Shown here: positions 48,928 through 62,700 of the stretch, piece by piece
Layout of the letters: each line of letters starts with the position of its first letter
How positions within the stretch are numbered: position 1 is the stretch's first letter
From: Metopolophium dirhodum
Lineage: Eukaryota; Arthropoda; Insecta; Hemiptera; Aphididae
Reading direction: 5' to 3'
Length of the DNA stretch: 64,000 nucleotides
NCBI RefSeq assembly: GCF_019925205.1
Contig: NC_083567.1
Location: 6,634,001 to 6,698,000, forward strand
Position numbers and translations under genes: made by a program
The notes under the pieces: model-generated
The model's database searches: none
What the model saw: the letters and a program-made list of their open reading frames with translations, nothing else
Told to the model about the DNA's origin: nothing

Positions 48928-48944
48928 AATACATAGTTACAATA

Positions 48945-51060
48945 AAATAAACCAGTAACTTTTCTTATTTTAATTAATAATATATATAAATATATTTTAT
49001 TTTATAAATAACACAATTCAGAAATATTTTAAATTTCATACATTTGATTAAATATCCATTCACTGAATTTGTAAATAAATATATATAATTAATAATAATT
49101 TGTAACCTATACCTATCTATTATTATGGGTCAATATTATATTATAAATAATAGGTAATAATTTAAAATATATACATTTTAACTAATAAAAATAAAATACA
49201 TTTTTGATTATCATTTTAGTTATGGAGTATCGAGTAGGGTACCTATGATTAATTATTTAATTTTTTTAAATACTTCTTTTCCTAGTAAAATTTTATTTTT
49301 ATTTTATACATCAATAAATTATTGAAGTTTATTTGTTTAAATTGTATAACTAATGTAATTCTTACTAACGTTAATCCTAGAGTTAGTTTGTCCAAATAAA
49401 ATTTATGATACCTATGTCAGTAGGGTTTACGGTTGTTGTGTATAAATATACTATAGTTGTTTGAATAGTAAAAATGTGTTGGAGTTTTCAAAAGATTTTG
49501 AAATTCATAAATTTGCACTACTATAACACCAAGCGCCAATAATATACAAGTATAGCTTCTAACAATCGGCGATGCATAATTAATGCATTTCGTGAGAAAT
49601 TAAATTAATTGGAACAAAAATGTATACAATTTATTTTTAAACCATTGTATTTAATACCTAAACTAGTTAATACAATTGTAAGTATTATGTATAATACAAT
49701 ATTGTAAAATTATTATACCATTTAATATTTTTTTTAATAATCTATTATTAGGTAAATAATTTAGTTTATCCGATGGCGAGTGTATTTCAAGAATTCAAAA
49801 ATTAAACAAAAACTATTATAATATTATGTTAATTGGCTCAATACTTAAAATCGCTTAGCGAAAAATGCACAGCCCAATAATGACGCTTTTACTTCACTGA
49901 TGGTTTCAATGTAATTCAACATAAATAATATTATATTATAATTTATGTGGTTTATGTTTGTATAACAATATTACACTAATAATTTCCCATTAAATATATG
50001 ATTACGCTGATCTCATGGTTGGTACTCCACTAAATGGAAATCGTTGGCATTTTTTCGATCCGATCATGTGCGTACAAAATATTATGGACAATAACAAAGA
50101 TATATAGACATAGGTGGAAATAAATATAAAAGTATAATGTTATATACTAAAAATGATTAAGCAATTTTAATATTGTATATTATACGCTTTTCATAAGACT
50201 AAACACAATAATCCGAGTATACAATAATAATAACATATATCAGTCTAGATTACCCATCATATGTGAGGAAAAACACAAAATTAATAATCATCGATAACAT
50301 ATATATTATATGATATTGTTATGTTTTCAAGCGTAAAAAAATTACAATATAATACTATATTGTTATATGCGTACGACGTGTGTAACATTCCTAAATATTA
50401 TACTTGGTTAACTCGGAATAATATTACATATTTTATATAAATATATATTCTTTTATTTTAATATCCGTATGCGTTGGGTGTAAAAGAAACATGTATATTT
50501 TCATTCGTACAATATGATTTATATTATTAATTTATACAATGGTATACAAAATTAAATCGTTCCTCCCCTCCCGCATAAAAAAAAGAGAAAAAACAATATC
50601 GCTCACGATAGACGTTAGCAGTATGATATCGTAATATTATAATCATGGGTCGGGACTTGAGCGCTTTTTTAAAAATATATCACTTAAATACGTAGTACGC
50701 TTCACCTCAAACTTAATTTTTCTGTAAAATCTATAAACATTTAGGTATTTAAAATGATGATAAATAATTAATACTACTGGTTCGATGAAACATATGTGTC
50801 TAGAAAAATATTGCATTCAAAACGTAACCGTGACAAAAAAAATACCACACACGCGAGTGCTAATAGTCCCGAGCCCTGATTATACACGACAGTTAAAGGA
50901 ATAGCAAGGGACATATTCTTTTACATTACAGAATTATTGCAAAAATAATAATTGATAATAATAATATTATAATTGTCATTAGCGTAATTGTAAAAAAAAT
51001 AATATACATAAAATATGTAAGTAAAAAAATAAACAAAAAAAAATCACTTTTACATTTTCC
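48945..51060. other. Intergenic A+T-rich DNA
   Basis: Plain A+T-rich sequence with no exon, repeat unit or RNA gene that I recognise. Its right end is the 3' flank or UTR of the chitin-binding gene. Confidence 0.45.
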
Positions 51061-51365
51061 TTATTCGTGGATAGGACGAGGTGGAGTAGGAAGTGAGGGT
51101 TTCAGAGAGAGACGATGAGGAGGAGGAGGAGCAGTAGGATTCAGGAACGTCGGCGTAAAAGAATATTATACGAACGACGACGAGAAGAGAAAAAAATGGC
51201 CGTATTCGCGTATAGTATAGTCGTGATCATAACAACAGACGCAAAACTATTGAGCAAAAACATTTTGAACTGCGTTCGATCGTCTCGCGGTGGCTTTGGC
51301 GGCCGTTCCCGCGTCGTACGGTTGGAAACGATAACGATAATATTATTATTATCATAATCATATCA

Positions 51366-54209
51366 CTACGCTCGTCCGGCGCCGCCCACTGCGTATCTCC
51401 GTCTCCTGTCTTGACCCAGTTTTGGCACGTCCTTGAAGAACTCTTCGTCGCCTTCCAACTCTTCGTACTCGTCCTCGTATAGATCTCCACCGTTCGGGTC
51501 GGCGTCGTCCGCAGGAGGAGGCTGCGGCAGTGACGGCTTGTCCGTGAACGGCCGATCGGCCGCCGTGGCCGTGGCCGCCGTGGTTGTCGTCGTGGTCGCG
51601 GACGGCGTCGCAGACTCTGCAGCGGCGACGGGAGCCACCTGCGTTGGCCGCTGCTGTTGCTGTTGCTGCTGGTTGATGGCACTGTTTTTAGTCGACGACG
51701 AGCTGACCTGCACTGAAACCGAGACCGAAGATTCGGGAGCTTCGCGAGCAAAGTTCCTCCGAGACTCTTCGTCGTCCACGTCCTCTTCGTCGCCCAGTCC
51801 GACGGCCGCGACCGTTTCGTCGTAGTTACCGTCGTACTGTGCACCGTCTCCATTGTACTGCTGCTGTTGGTACGATGACGGAGGCGGCGATTCGTCCACG
51901 GGTGGCGGCGGCGGCGGTCCGTTTTGCAACTGGAAGCCGTGCCGGAAGTTTTGGTTTCCGAACCGCTCAGACGACAACAGAACCGGATGCTGCTGCTGCT
52001 GCTGCTGTTGTTGGGACTGTTGCAGATGCTGCTGCTGATGTCGGTACGGTGGTGGTGGTGGCTGCTGCTGCTGCTGTTGATGTTGTAGATGATGTTGCTG
52101 ATGCTGTTGCTGTTGCAGTTGCTGTTGCAGTTGCTGCTGCTGCTGTTGCAGATGCTGCTGCGGCACCTTGGACGGGAAGTGCCGGGGTGGTTGAAAGTTG
52201 GATACCGTAAATGGTTTGGGCTGCTGTTGTTGAGGTGGCGGCGGCGATGGTGGATGGTACCTGTGATGGGACTGCTGCCCTTTGGGCCCGGGTCCGTGTT
52301 CCCGTTCCTTGAGGCTCTCCTGGAACGCGTTGTGCAGTGCTATCAGGGCCGCTATCGTTTCCGGCGAATTTGTAGGATACGAGACGGCCGGCTGCTGCGT
52401 CGGTTTCGGCGTGCTCGTCATGGCTATCGGCTGCGACGGACGCTTGGTGCTCGTGGCCGCGCTTGTCGTGGTTGTCCGCGGCGTCGTCGTGGTGGTGCTC
52501 GTGGTCGTCGTGGTGGTCGTCGTCGCGGCAGTGACCGCCACGGTGGCTGCCAGCGCGCCTACTGGCCCCGCGACCGTGGTCATTTCCTCGTCGAAGTAGT
52601 CGGGCGTCCCGGAACACTCTTCTTCGTCCACGTTACACTGCACTGGTTCCTGTTCCGGCGGTTCTTCCGGTGCAATCCTGCAAGAATTCGTCACATAAAT
52701 ATGTAAAGGAGGTAATATAATATAATATAATTTAATATAATAATCGAGTGGAATGTGGGCTTTTGAGATTTTGACCTTTTCAGCTTCATTCCAGTCAATT
52801 TTCGTTTTGATTTACTTAATTTTTTCATTTCTTTTCAAGAATATACGATATCAAAGAACTAAATCGATATTTTTTTTGTAAATTACTAATAAACTACAAT
52901 TAATTATTTAAAGATTAGTTTTTATAAAGCATTAAGGTATCAGAAATATAATACATTTTAAACAGCTTATTAGTTGGGGATCAAAATATTTAGAATTAAG
53001 TTACATACTATTTTTGTATGTGTGTGTAATGTATGTATGTTTCGTTATTAGTAATTATTTTTCTTTATGAGACTTAATTAATAGTTCATTAATTATTTAC
53101 TATTCATAATGCCACACTTATAGATAATATATTATCTATTTAGATTTACAAAAATAATCAATTAAATTAACTGGATAAATAATATAGTAGTGTTTCACGA
53201 CTATATGTATAATATTGTGTAAATAAATATTATTTTTATTTTAAATTATTATTATTATTTCTTAAAAAGTGTTTGGTACACTAAGTAATTACTTATTATA
53301 TGATGTTGAAATACATGTTGTGTCAAAATGACGAACATTGATTAATACATGTGACATACCAAATTATACTAGGTACTTAGTACAAGTCATATTTTGAAAG
53401 TTTTCAATATTATTGCTTATTGAATACAATAATTACAGGTTTAAAATAAAAAATTGTAAAATTTAAATAACACTATTCTATACTATAATTATTATTTGTA
53501 TTAATATTTATGAAAATCATCTCATCAAGTAAATACATCTAACATGTGTATACTATGTATATATTTTATTTTATAATTATATAATAATATGTAATATAGC
53601 ACATTTATATGGCTCATTTCAACGTACCACCTATCGCCTATATGTATTATACACATATTTTAATACCCAGTGGGCATATGATATTACATTGTTGGATAAT
53701 ATTTCATTTATTTTATTGATAAAGTAGCAAACAAAATAGTAAAAACGACCAGGGCAAACAACTTATTCTCGCAGACAACTTGTATGATAATTTTATCGCG
53801 GTATTATTATAATAAAAAACGCAACCTCAAACCTGTTGTACAGATTTTCGAACGGACCCAAAATATTTTTCGTACGATAATAATTATATACCTTCGAATA
53901 TTTAAGCTCTATTAAACAATCTTTCATTAAAAAATATTCACTCGCACTTATATACGACTTTGTTTCTGTGCGCACCTCATTTATGTTATATAGTATGTTA
54001 TATATATTTATGTTAGATTCGTTTATTGCAGTAATAAACTGCAATTATTTACCCATAGCCCGCTCCGTTGTTTCCGTACAGTTCCAAGTTAAGATCGAAG
54101 AAACTTTCACTCCTGCTGCAATCTACTTCGTCCAAACGTTCGCATACCCTGGTCTCCTGATCGAATACCGTCCCGTTTAGACATAAGAATTTGATATCGG
54201 TGATTTCAG
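51366..54209 (-). CDS. Chitin-binding (peritrophin-A) polyQ/mucin-like protein, 5' incomplete
   Basis: Two 3' exons, 54209-54053 and 52677-51366, join in phase (YG|G|IAPEE). The first carries the second half of a type 2 chitin-binding domain, FLCLNGTVFDQETRVCERLD then EVDC, with its cysteines. The long last exon codes for a low-complexity tail: a Thr-rich mucin-like stretch (runs of T near the start), many poly-Gln runs mixed with His and Pro, an acidic block (LYEDEYEELEGDEEFF) and the basic end DRRRRYAVGGAGRA. This is typical of insect cuticle/extracellular proteins with one peritrophin domain (CPAP1-like). They bind chitin outside the cell. The upstream exons (signal peptide and the first domain cysteines) must lie beyond 54209; none could be identified up to the window end. 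The first exon's phase (two bases of a split codon) confirms a missing upstream exon. Confidence 0.85.
51869..52240 (-). repeat. CAG/CAA trinucleotide tracts in the chitin-binding gene
   Basis: Plus-strand CTG/TTG runs, for example at 51989-52025 and 52060-52160, code for long Gln stretches on the minus strand. Mixed CAG and CAA codons with His interruptions suggest an old, partly stabilised repeat region. Length variation among individuals is likely. Confidence 0.7.
52690..54045 (-). other. Last intron of the chitin-binding gene
   Basis: 1375 bp of A+T-rich intron between donor GTAAAT at 54052 and acceptor TTGCAG at 52678. No other exon or element is recognised. Confidence 0.6.
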
Positions 54210-54214
54210 CTAGA

Positions 54215-57200
54215 ATAAACAAAAAAATGTATTAAAATCAAATCTGAGTGTGTAAAAAGTATTAAAACATATAATATAATATTATTACGATTGGATATTG
54301 TATAATACACGTAATTGCATTTTTTTTTCGCATGAGATTATATAATATTTAACATTTTTAATGATAAAGGTATTTAAATTCCGTTCATTTAGTAACATTG
54401 AATAATGTGTAAGACTTATTTACAGCATAAAATCCAATTAAACTCAATAGTATTGAAGTGATAAATGTGTTTTATTCGGCTTGTTTCGAATCATTTCTAA
54501 ATATTATTAGAGATAAGAATGAAACCAACCATTTTGTGTTGTTTTATATTTTTTGTATTTTATCTAAAAAGTTTAAGTTCCCGACTTAGTACAAGACCAA
54601 AATGTGCAGAAAAGTTACTTTATTATTAGTGATTGAAATATAAAGTTTCTCTAATTTAGCAACAGTACTTATTTTTATTTTGAAAAATATATCTTTTTTA
54701 TGACGATCGACTTTTGTCATCTAACTATATAGGTACCCCATATATGGTCACTGCAGAATGCAAATTAATGCATTATCAAATTATATCTATACTTTACACG
54801 TTGCATGTCTTATTATAACTTAAGGGGAGTACAATCCAAATCGGGTAGTATTGGAAGTACAAAAAGTATGGTCTACTAAACAAATATGAGAAATTGAAAT
54901 GAAATGAACTTATTAAATTATTTTGATTTATATTATACCACCGCCGCTAATACCTATACAAACGGGAGAATCGTAGTATGTGAATATTATACTTAAAGTA
55001 CCGGTACTCATGGTATTTTGCATAAAATTATAATATATACTACCAATGTCACTTCAGATTCTTTTGCAGCTATTAAAGCTTTTCAATTCCAACATTCTCA
55101 ATATTCAACCATATTAAATGATATAGCGTAAGACGGCAAAATTGTAAAAATATTTGTTGCTATTATAAATTTATCTTCACCCTCAGCTGAGTGTCATATA
55201 TCCAGTTAGTTATACTTTGCTGGGTAAAAAGGAAAAAATCTGATACAGATAACTTCTACTAATACTATTTTTAGTACGGCTATTCGGACATGTTATGATA
55301 TTTTGTTAAATATTTTATACTCTAAGACTATAAAGGGCTAATTAAGTTGTATTTTCTTAAAATAATCTAATAAGCCATACTCAGGGTTGTTATTTTTAAA
55401 ACAGTGTAAAATACAAGTGAATATTGTGTTTTTATTTTGGTTTATTATTAATAATATATAATATTAGATATCATTCAGAAGAAAAGGTTAAGTATTAAAT
55501 AATTATATCTATTACCATCTTTTATATTAATTTTATTGAATAAATTACCAAAGTTAAATTTTTTTTATTTAATAGTTAATATAATCATAATATAATGTCC
55601 ACATAAAACATCCATTCAGAAAATATTTAAAATACTTTTAAAATTTAAAATAGGTAATAAATAAACAGTGAAACATATCCTATAGTACACGACATATTGG
55701 CGTATAAGTATATTACATATTATTAAATTAAAATTTAGTTATTTTAAATAAACTGTTTAAAACTCAAACAATTTATTTTAGTTTAAAACAAAAAATACCG
55801 TTTTTTTTTTTTTTTTTTTTCTCAAAAATGAAAGAATACACCAACTCTGGCTCATATTACAGACAGATCCAATACATTGGTTAGTAGATAATATGATTAT
55901 TTCAAAAATATTTTTATATTACGTTTCAATTGACTGTCGATATTTCTTGTAAAATGTGATGCATATTCAATACAGATATTAACCTATATACAAATTTAAA
56001 ATAATTTTAATGGGTCAAATGGTCAACTTTAATCAAAATAAAGGCTCTATGGAAATTATGGCACTAATACATTAATACAAAGTAACCTAATTTAGCTAAA
56101 AAAAAATTGTTTTCATTAACATTGTAAGTGGGTAGTATTTTAAGAATTCACCATTTTTTTAACATGTATAACTATAATTTTGTTTTTATCACTTTTTTGT
56201 ACATAATTGAGTCTTTAGTGTATTTTCAAAACTGTTATTTTATATAATTCCCCCATATTTTGGTTTACAGTCGAAAAAAACTATTGAATCTGTTATTTCT
56301 AGTAAGTAAGTAGGTAATAGTTATAATGTCGTATATTTACGTATGAATTAGAATTTGCAAGAATTCTGAAAATTCAAAATCGGCGAAATTGTCATAATTG
56401 TCGACTGTAGTCTATAATAATGTAGATCCTAGGATATTCGGACACAATTATAAATTATAACGACAGCACCTGGTGTTAATGTTTACTCAGGAATTCATAA
56501 TACTATCCAGTGTATATAGTAATTTACATAGGTATCAGGTGTTATATTATGACCAAAAACGTGATTTTGTATAATATACATAGTTAATGTGTGCAAGCCA
56601 TATTTTATTGCTCTTATTGTTTACTATATAACATTACCACCGTTGTAATAGTATCGTACCCAGTTTAAACAGTACCTATACTTATATACTGGTTAATGCG
56701 TTCGGCTACAACCAGCCATTATAATAATATTATATTATTCATATAACATATTATATAGGTAATATTATTATAATACACATTACTTACGTCGTTTTATAAT
56801 CGGCCGACTTATTTAGTATTGAAAGCGTGTTATTTTTATTGCTCGTGCCGATCGTATATTATAATATTGTGCTGCAGCATTCGTGGTTTATAATAATATA
56901 TAATAATATCCGATCGGGTTGGTAGTAATAAGAAACTAATTTACGAAGATCGTTCGACAATACGATATCACCTGGTTGTTATTTTCATTTTCATTTTCAT
57001 TTCCATTTTTTTTTTTTTTTTATGATTATAATAGTACCTAGTGTAATAGTGTATTGTGTAGGTTTTATACACACTAGCTAAGTGGTAACCGAATACCTAA
57101 AGACAATACAGTACATGGATTACAGAAGAGTATAAACTTACTTACGAGTAAGCAGTCGAGTTAACATAAAAATCATAGTTTTGAAAAATATGGTTATCTA

Positions 57201-57960
57201 ATAGGTACCTTGGATTACAAAACGTATTGTACGAGCAGTGTACTGTAAGTACAGTTAAACGATAAAATAATAAAATAATAAATTGCGAAATGAAAATTGT
57301 ATCTCGTCTATGAATTATTATTTTTGTGTATGATACAGTGAAAATTTAAAATCTTTGTAGGGTTATTATTTTCTAAATCACTTTAAAATAACGGAGATGA
57401 TTTCTAAAAGTGATTTAATATAAAGTTTTTAAAAATTGCTAACAATGCTCCTGAATATAGCTAAGAAATGTCTGGTAAAACATGTGTTTATAAAGTACTG
57501 AACTATCGTGTCTGGTTTACAATCGATATAAATATATAAGGTTCTTAGAGAGATGCGTTATATAATACGATTATACGAAACTTATTTAACTAACTCAAAG
57601 GCGTGATTATAGAGATAGATACGTATAATAATCTCTCGATCATCATAACTACAGTTGAAGTTCAAATGTAGAAATCACAAAATACTTTCTGTAGGTTAAA
57701 ATGTGTACGAATCTATAATATTGGAAAGTAACATAATAGCATTATATTTTCATATTTTAAGATTTGCGATTTTTACCATTTTATTTCTTTTACACATATT
57801 ACATATTATATAGGTCATTTTTAATGAGAAAGTAATGTTGACAACAGCTGGGTTGTAATAAATAATTTAGAACAATAAATATTACAGCGATGTAATTTAT
57901 AGTTGAAGAACAATAAATTATTAAATAATATAGGTTTAATAGAATTGTGAAAACATACTG
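54215..57960. other. A+T-rich DNA, probably intron of the chitin-binding gene
   Basis: No supported exon on either strand. T runs occur at about 55800-55820 and 57007-57022. Since the chitin-binding gene needs exons further upstream, part or all of this is likely to be intron. Confidence 0.45.
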
Positions 57961-57966
57961 AAAAAA

Positions 57967-59742
57967 GGTGGGCAAGTGGATGTCGCTCTGCTGTACTGTA
58001 GGTTACAAGTGGGTCACTGTATAATGGATGGTATTAAATTTGAATTCAATGATATATCATTGTATAAGAAAAACGATTCTGAGTGGAGACGATATGTCAG
58101 TCTAGGTATAAGACATATTATACACTTATCTATGGTATTAAAAAAAAAATTGACCTATAATAAATTCCAAATTAATCATATCACAATATCCATTAGGTAC
58201 ATATAACGCGTTATACATCAACAACAAACCGTGATACTATCATCATAATATATCGATGAAAATATTACAAATTAGAAGTTTCAAGTGCCCACGAATAATA
58301 TTATACAATCACAACAAAATAACTAAAATAGTTATTCTAGGTTTTTATGTAATTTCGTCCAAATTTGAACTTAAAATGACTATACAAATAAACTGTGCTT
58401 GTGTATTTTTTAGATTTTTTGGTAACCGAATTATCTATTTACATGGAATCTTGTTTTAAATTTTCAATCCTTAGCTATAAAAACTGAACATTTTATAATT
58501 TATTAATTACAATGGTTGATAATTTTCGAGATTTTGATAAATTCTGTCCAAATTTGATCTTTAAATGCTTATAAAAAAAAACTGTGCCTATGTATTTTCA
58601 ATATTTTTCAACTGCTATTGTAAAAATATATCAGGAGTCTTGTATTAAATTTTTACACTTTTTGGCCCAACAGATAAAACTTTATTGATATTTATAGAAA
58701 AAAAAACTAAAAAAATTGAAAACTGAAAATGCCCGTAAACAGCTCAAAAAGTGTCAAAATATTTTCAAAATTGTATGGTGTATAGGAAATGCTAATATAA
58801 ACATTCAGTGAAATTTTCATGTATCTACAGTTATTCGTTTTTGAATTACAAGAAAATAAGGAAATCGGTACATGAGAAATCGAGTGAATATCTAATGTTG
58901 TAAAAATATGAATTTAAAACGCTCATAAAAATTTAATTTGACTTTCTTGTAGAAATTTTTTTTTTGATAAAGTTAGACAAACTTATGAGGAATCTTGTAT
59001 TAGATTTTAAAATCTTAGATTTAAAAAGAAAATTTTTTATGAATTTCTAACTCAAAATAATTTGCAAATTTTCGTGATTTTTCCGTATTTTTTCAAGATT
59101 TGAACTTTAAACGTGTATAAAAAAGAACTGTGACTAAGGATTTTTAATTTTTTTCATCTGCCTTTGAAACAATAACCTAGGAGCCTTCTATTAAATTTTC
59201 AAGCTTTTTTACCCAACAAATAAAATTTTATTGATATTTATAGAAAAAAAATTTAAAAAAACTGAAAACTGACAATGTCCGTAAACAGTTCAAAAAAAGT
59301 CAAATTATTTTCAAAATTGTATTGTGTATAGAAAATGCAAATATAAACAACCAGTGAAAATTTCATGCATCTACGGTCATTTGTTTTAGAGTTATACCAA
59401 TAACCAAAATCGATTTTGTTAAAAATCGATTTTGCGTAAAAATTCCCGTTTTTCCTTAATTTTTCTTTTGTTTTTCACATCGCTTTTGAAAACTACTGGG
59501 AAATTAAAATTTTGACCTCCCCAATGCACCAACGATATTCACTTTCCCATCGAACAAGATACTGAAGTCGAAAATCGAAGCATTATTTCGACTACTTATC
59601 GTGTACACAGACACAAAAATAAAAAAATAAAAAAAAAAATAAAAAAAAAATAAAAAAAAATAAAAAAAAAAATAAAAAAAAAATAAAAAAAAAAACACAC
59701 ATCATTGTAAAATCAATACATTCATCGTTTCACTCAGAATCT
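57967..59742 (+). repeat. Family X repeat, near full-length reference copy
   Basis: It begins GGTGGGCAAGTGGATGTCGC after an A6 run and ends CATTCATCGTTTCACTCAGAATCT followed by AAAA, about 1.78 kb. It has all internal blocks in order: the palindrome near 58047-58064, GACGATATGTCAG, the T run near 58959-58968 followed by GATAAAGTTAGACAAAC, two TATAGAAAAAAAA blocks each followed by AACAGCTC- or AACAGTTC-type sequence, and an A-rich zone (59620-59695) of AAAAATAAAA units. No reading frame longer than the repeats' background. It may lie in an intron of the chitin-binding gene. Confidence 0.8.
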
Positions 59743-59749
59743 AAAATTA

Positions 59750-62700
59750 TTGTATTTAAAACTTTATTAACAATTAATAATGATTATAATATAAATACTT
59801 ATATTATAATTTATACCTATCATAATTCATTTTTATTATATATAAGACTAAAATATTTTGCACTTAATATACACTAAATACCATAAAATGAATTTTTTGA
59901 AGTGTGTAGGCACAACTATATCTAGGTAGTATTATAAACTATAGACTATAGTGTATAGTACCTACCTGTATACTGGGTATTCAGAATAATAATTATGGGT
60001 ACACACTACACAGTACTTATAGAAAAGTCAATCCTAAAAAGTTATTATTTATTTATATCAATTATCTAGCAATGATAATACTTCAAATTGAAGAATTCAG
60101 AATTTACTAAAATATTTGTCCGATATAATTATTATTTCGAAGATAGCATTCCATAACACTTGAAAATGTATGTATACATGTGATTTATAATCGTAAAATA
60201 TGCTTTAAGTTACAAAAAAACAAAAAAAACAAAAATAGATAATTCTTAGAAGATACCTACCAGATGATACAAAATATTTGTTGTGACTATAAAACATAAA
60301 GTAATTACTCAATGCTACAAACTGCAAACGATAAAAACAAAATAGATAAGTAGTCGATGGAAAATTGCACAAATATGATAGGATTTTGCTGACTACTATA
60401 CATATGTCTTAGCATTTTATGAAAATTATATGCAAATAGTAAGCTAGTAAATCCATTCCCCGATTATAATAATATTATTATGCTTTACTGTATTATTTAT
60501 ACTTGTAATTTATCAATAACGGCAACGCCCTTATTACAAGGGCGTTGTTATATTGTGTGGCAGAATGTGTCCATATTTCTTATGTCCTATGCTATTGTCA
60601 CACTCTCACATTAATTATTGAAATATTTAAATAATTTTTTTATCGTGTACCAGTATATCACAGAAATTATTATTGTCAGTCATTGTGACAATGGCACAAT
60701 GCCGTTTTTTGAATATAAATCATTTTCTGAAATATATTTTATTAATAAATTATCATTATTTGTATTTCATTTGCTGAAAAATAATTATAGTAATGCATTA
60801 ACCTATTCATGTATAGAAGTATAACAATACTTAATAAATTGCATTACTCAAACTAATAAATTAAATAATTATTTCATCTGGGTTAATTTTATATTTAATT
60901 ATAAATGAAATACTATAATATAATAATATTTTATTCCCAAAATATTATGTATAATACTTTAATATCATATAATATGATGTATTCATATTACATACTATTT
61001 GGTTGTTTGAAATGTAAATACACGTTTAGAGTTTTTACTATGGTTTATGCCATGGACTCTATGGGTATATGTGTAACTAATAGCATTGAGTATATAATAT
61101 AGGTACTCAATGCTAATAGTTACTAACTAATCATTAGTTAAAAATATGGATTAAATTAATATCAGATCAGAGCAATTATTCGTACTTAACAAAATATAAT
61201 AATATTATCCTCTTGTGGTCCGCGAACCATATCCTTCACATATAATAGAATACAATACAATATACATTGTACTTTCCATATACGCAATACCATCATTTTA
61301 TTTAAAAATGACGCCACACCACCCAAGATATTTATCTATGAAAAAGGTTTTGCGTGGAACAAACTTACGGGGACCGTATTCACAATTACTTTACCAAATT
61401 TTTACCATACACATACAAAAGAGTAGTTTTTTTTTTTTTTTGATAACTCAAAGACAATTTAAACTATTTATGCGTATGAATTCATTTTTTTTTCATTTTT
61501 TTATTACAAATTACATATTAATATCGAAAAAAAAAAACATCACAGTAAACATTTTTTTCCGTGTATACACAAAATAGTGAAAATAATGTGAACATTTTGA
61601 AATGTACCGGAAATAATGTAGGTATCCGTAATAGTTTGTCAGGCGTGTTGGTACTGACATGGGAGCACTTATAAAATATTAAACATTCTTCTAAAAATTG
61701 CATTAAAATTGCCTATAATAAACCCCTTAAATAGCGGTTGTGTGTGACGAGATCATGAATTCTTATGAATTCCGACCAGTCCGAACGTAAAGTTATATAA
61801 ATTAATACCTAGTTAGTCGTATATTATATTGTATATGGTTCAGTGCAATTACATTTTAACGCATATGTGGGCAGTGGATAATTTATGACAAATATATTGT
61901 TCACACCTATCCATATGATAATCGTATCGTATATTCGTATATTACTGATAAAAACTACTTCAAGAAATCAACACAAAGTGTGTATGACATTATAAACGCA
62001 TGTTATTGCTAGGAGCCTAGGAACTTTATCAAATTTGGTATCCATAATAATGTTTTTTTTTTTTTTATGAATCGTAAGTGAAGTTATAAATTAGTTTCAT
62101 GACATACGAATAAGATATCAAAAGCTGTCAGCACATCTTTAAAAATGTATATATAGGGTAGCAAATAATATGTCGATTAAAAACAATAGAGCATCGATTT
62201 GAGATTTTAATCGATTTTAATCGATCTTAATCATGACCGACAATTTTATACTTAACCAAAATGTATTTGTAATGTACGTAACTTCAGTAAATTGATTGTT
62301 AATGTGAAAATTTTGGAAATCATCTATTATTAAAACTCAATATATATTTAAAACAAACTTGCAGTTTTCACTTTAAAAACCCGCAAACCAGTGAATAAAA
62401 AACAATAACAAGCGTATATTTTCCTTCTTTTTTTTTTAGTGCATAAATGCATAACATACAAGTACGTGGAGCGTTAAAGTTCGAGCCCCAGTTATGGCCG
62501 ATGTAACCTGTTATACGTGGAAATATACATTCTGGTTAACACACATTTCAGCAGTAGCAGTGGTCCGCCACGTTGTTACGCGGGGATATCCGTGCTACCT
62601 GTTGCGCCACATGAACCGTATCGCGGGGGTATACGCTAATAATTATTATTTGAATAATATATTATTATATTATACATTTTTAACTCGGGCAGTAATTATA

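Noticed and set aside
51433..52706. Plus-strand and alternate minus-strand frames rich in Cys, Val, Ala or Leu
   Set aside because: Shadows of the CAG/CAA and ACN repeats of the chitin-binding gene in other frames.
59504..59698. Phe/Tyr-rich 64-codon minus-strand frame
   Set aside because: Translation of the AAAATAAAA zone of family X, which is a low-complexity artefact.
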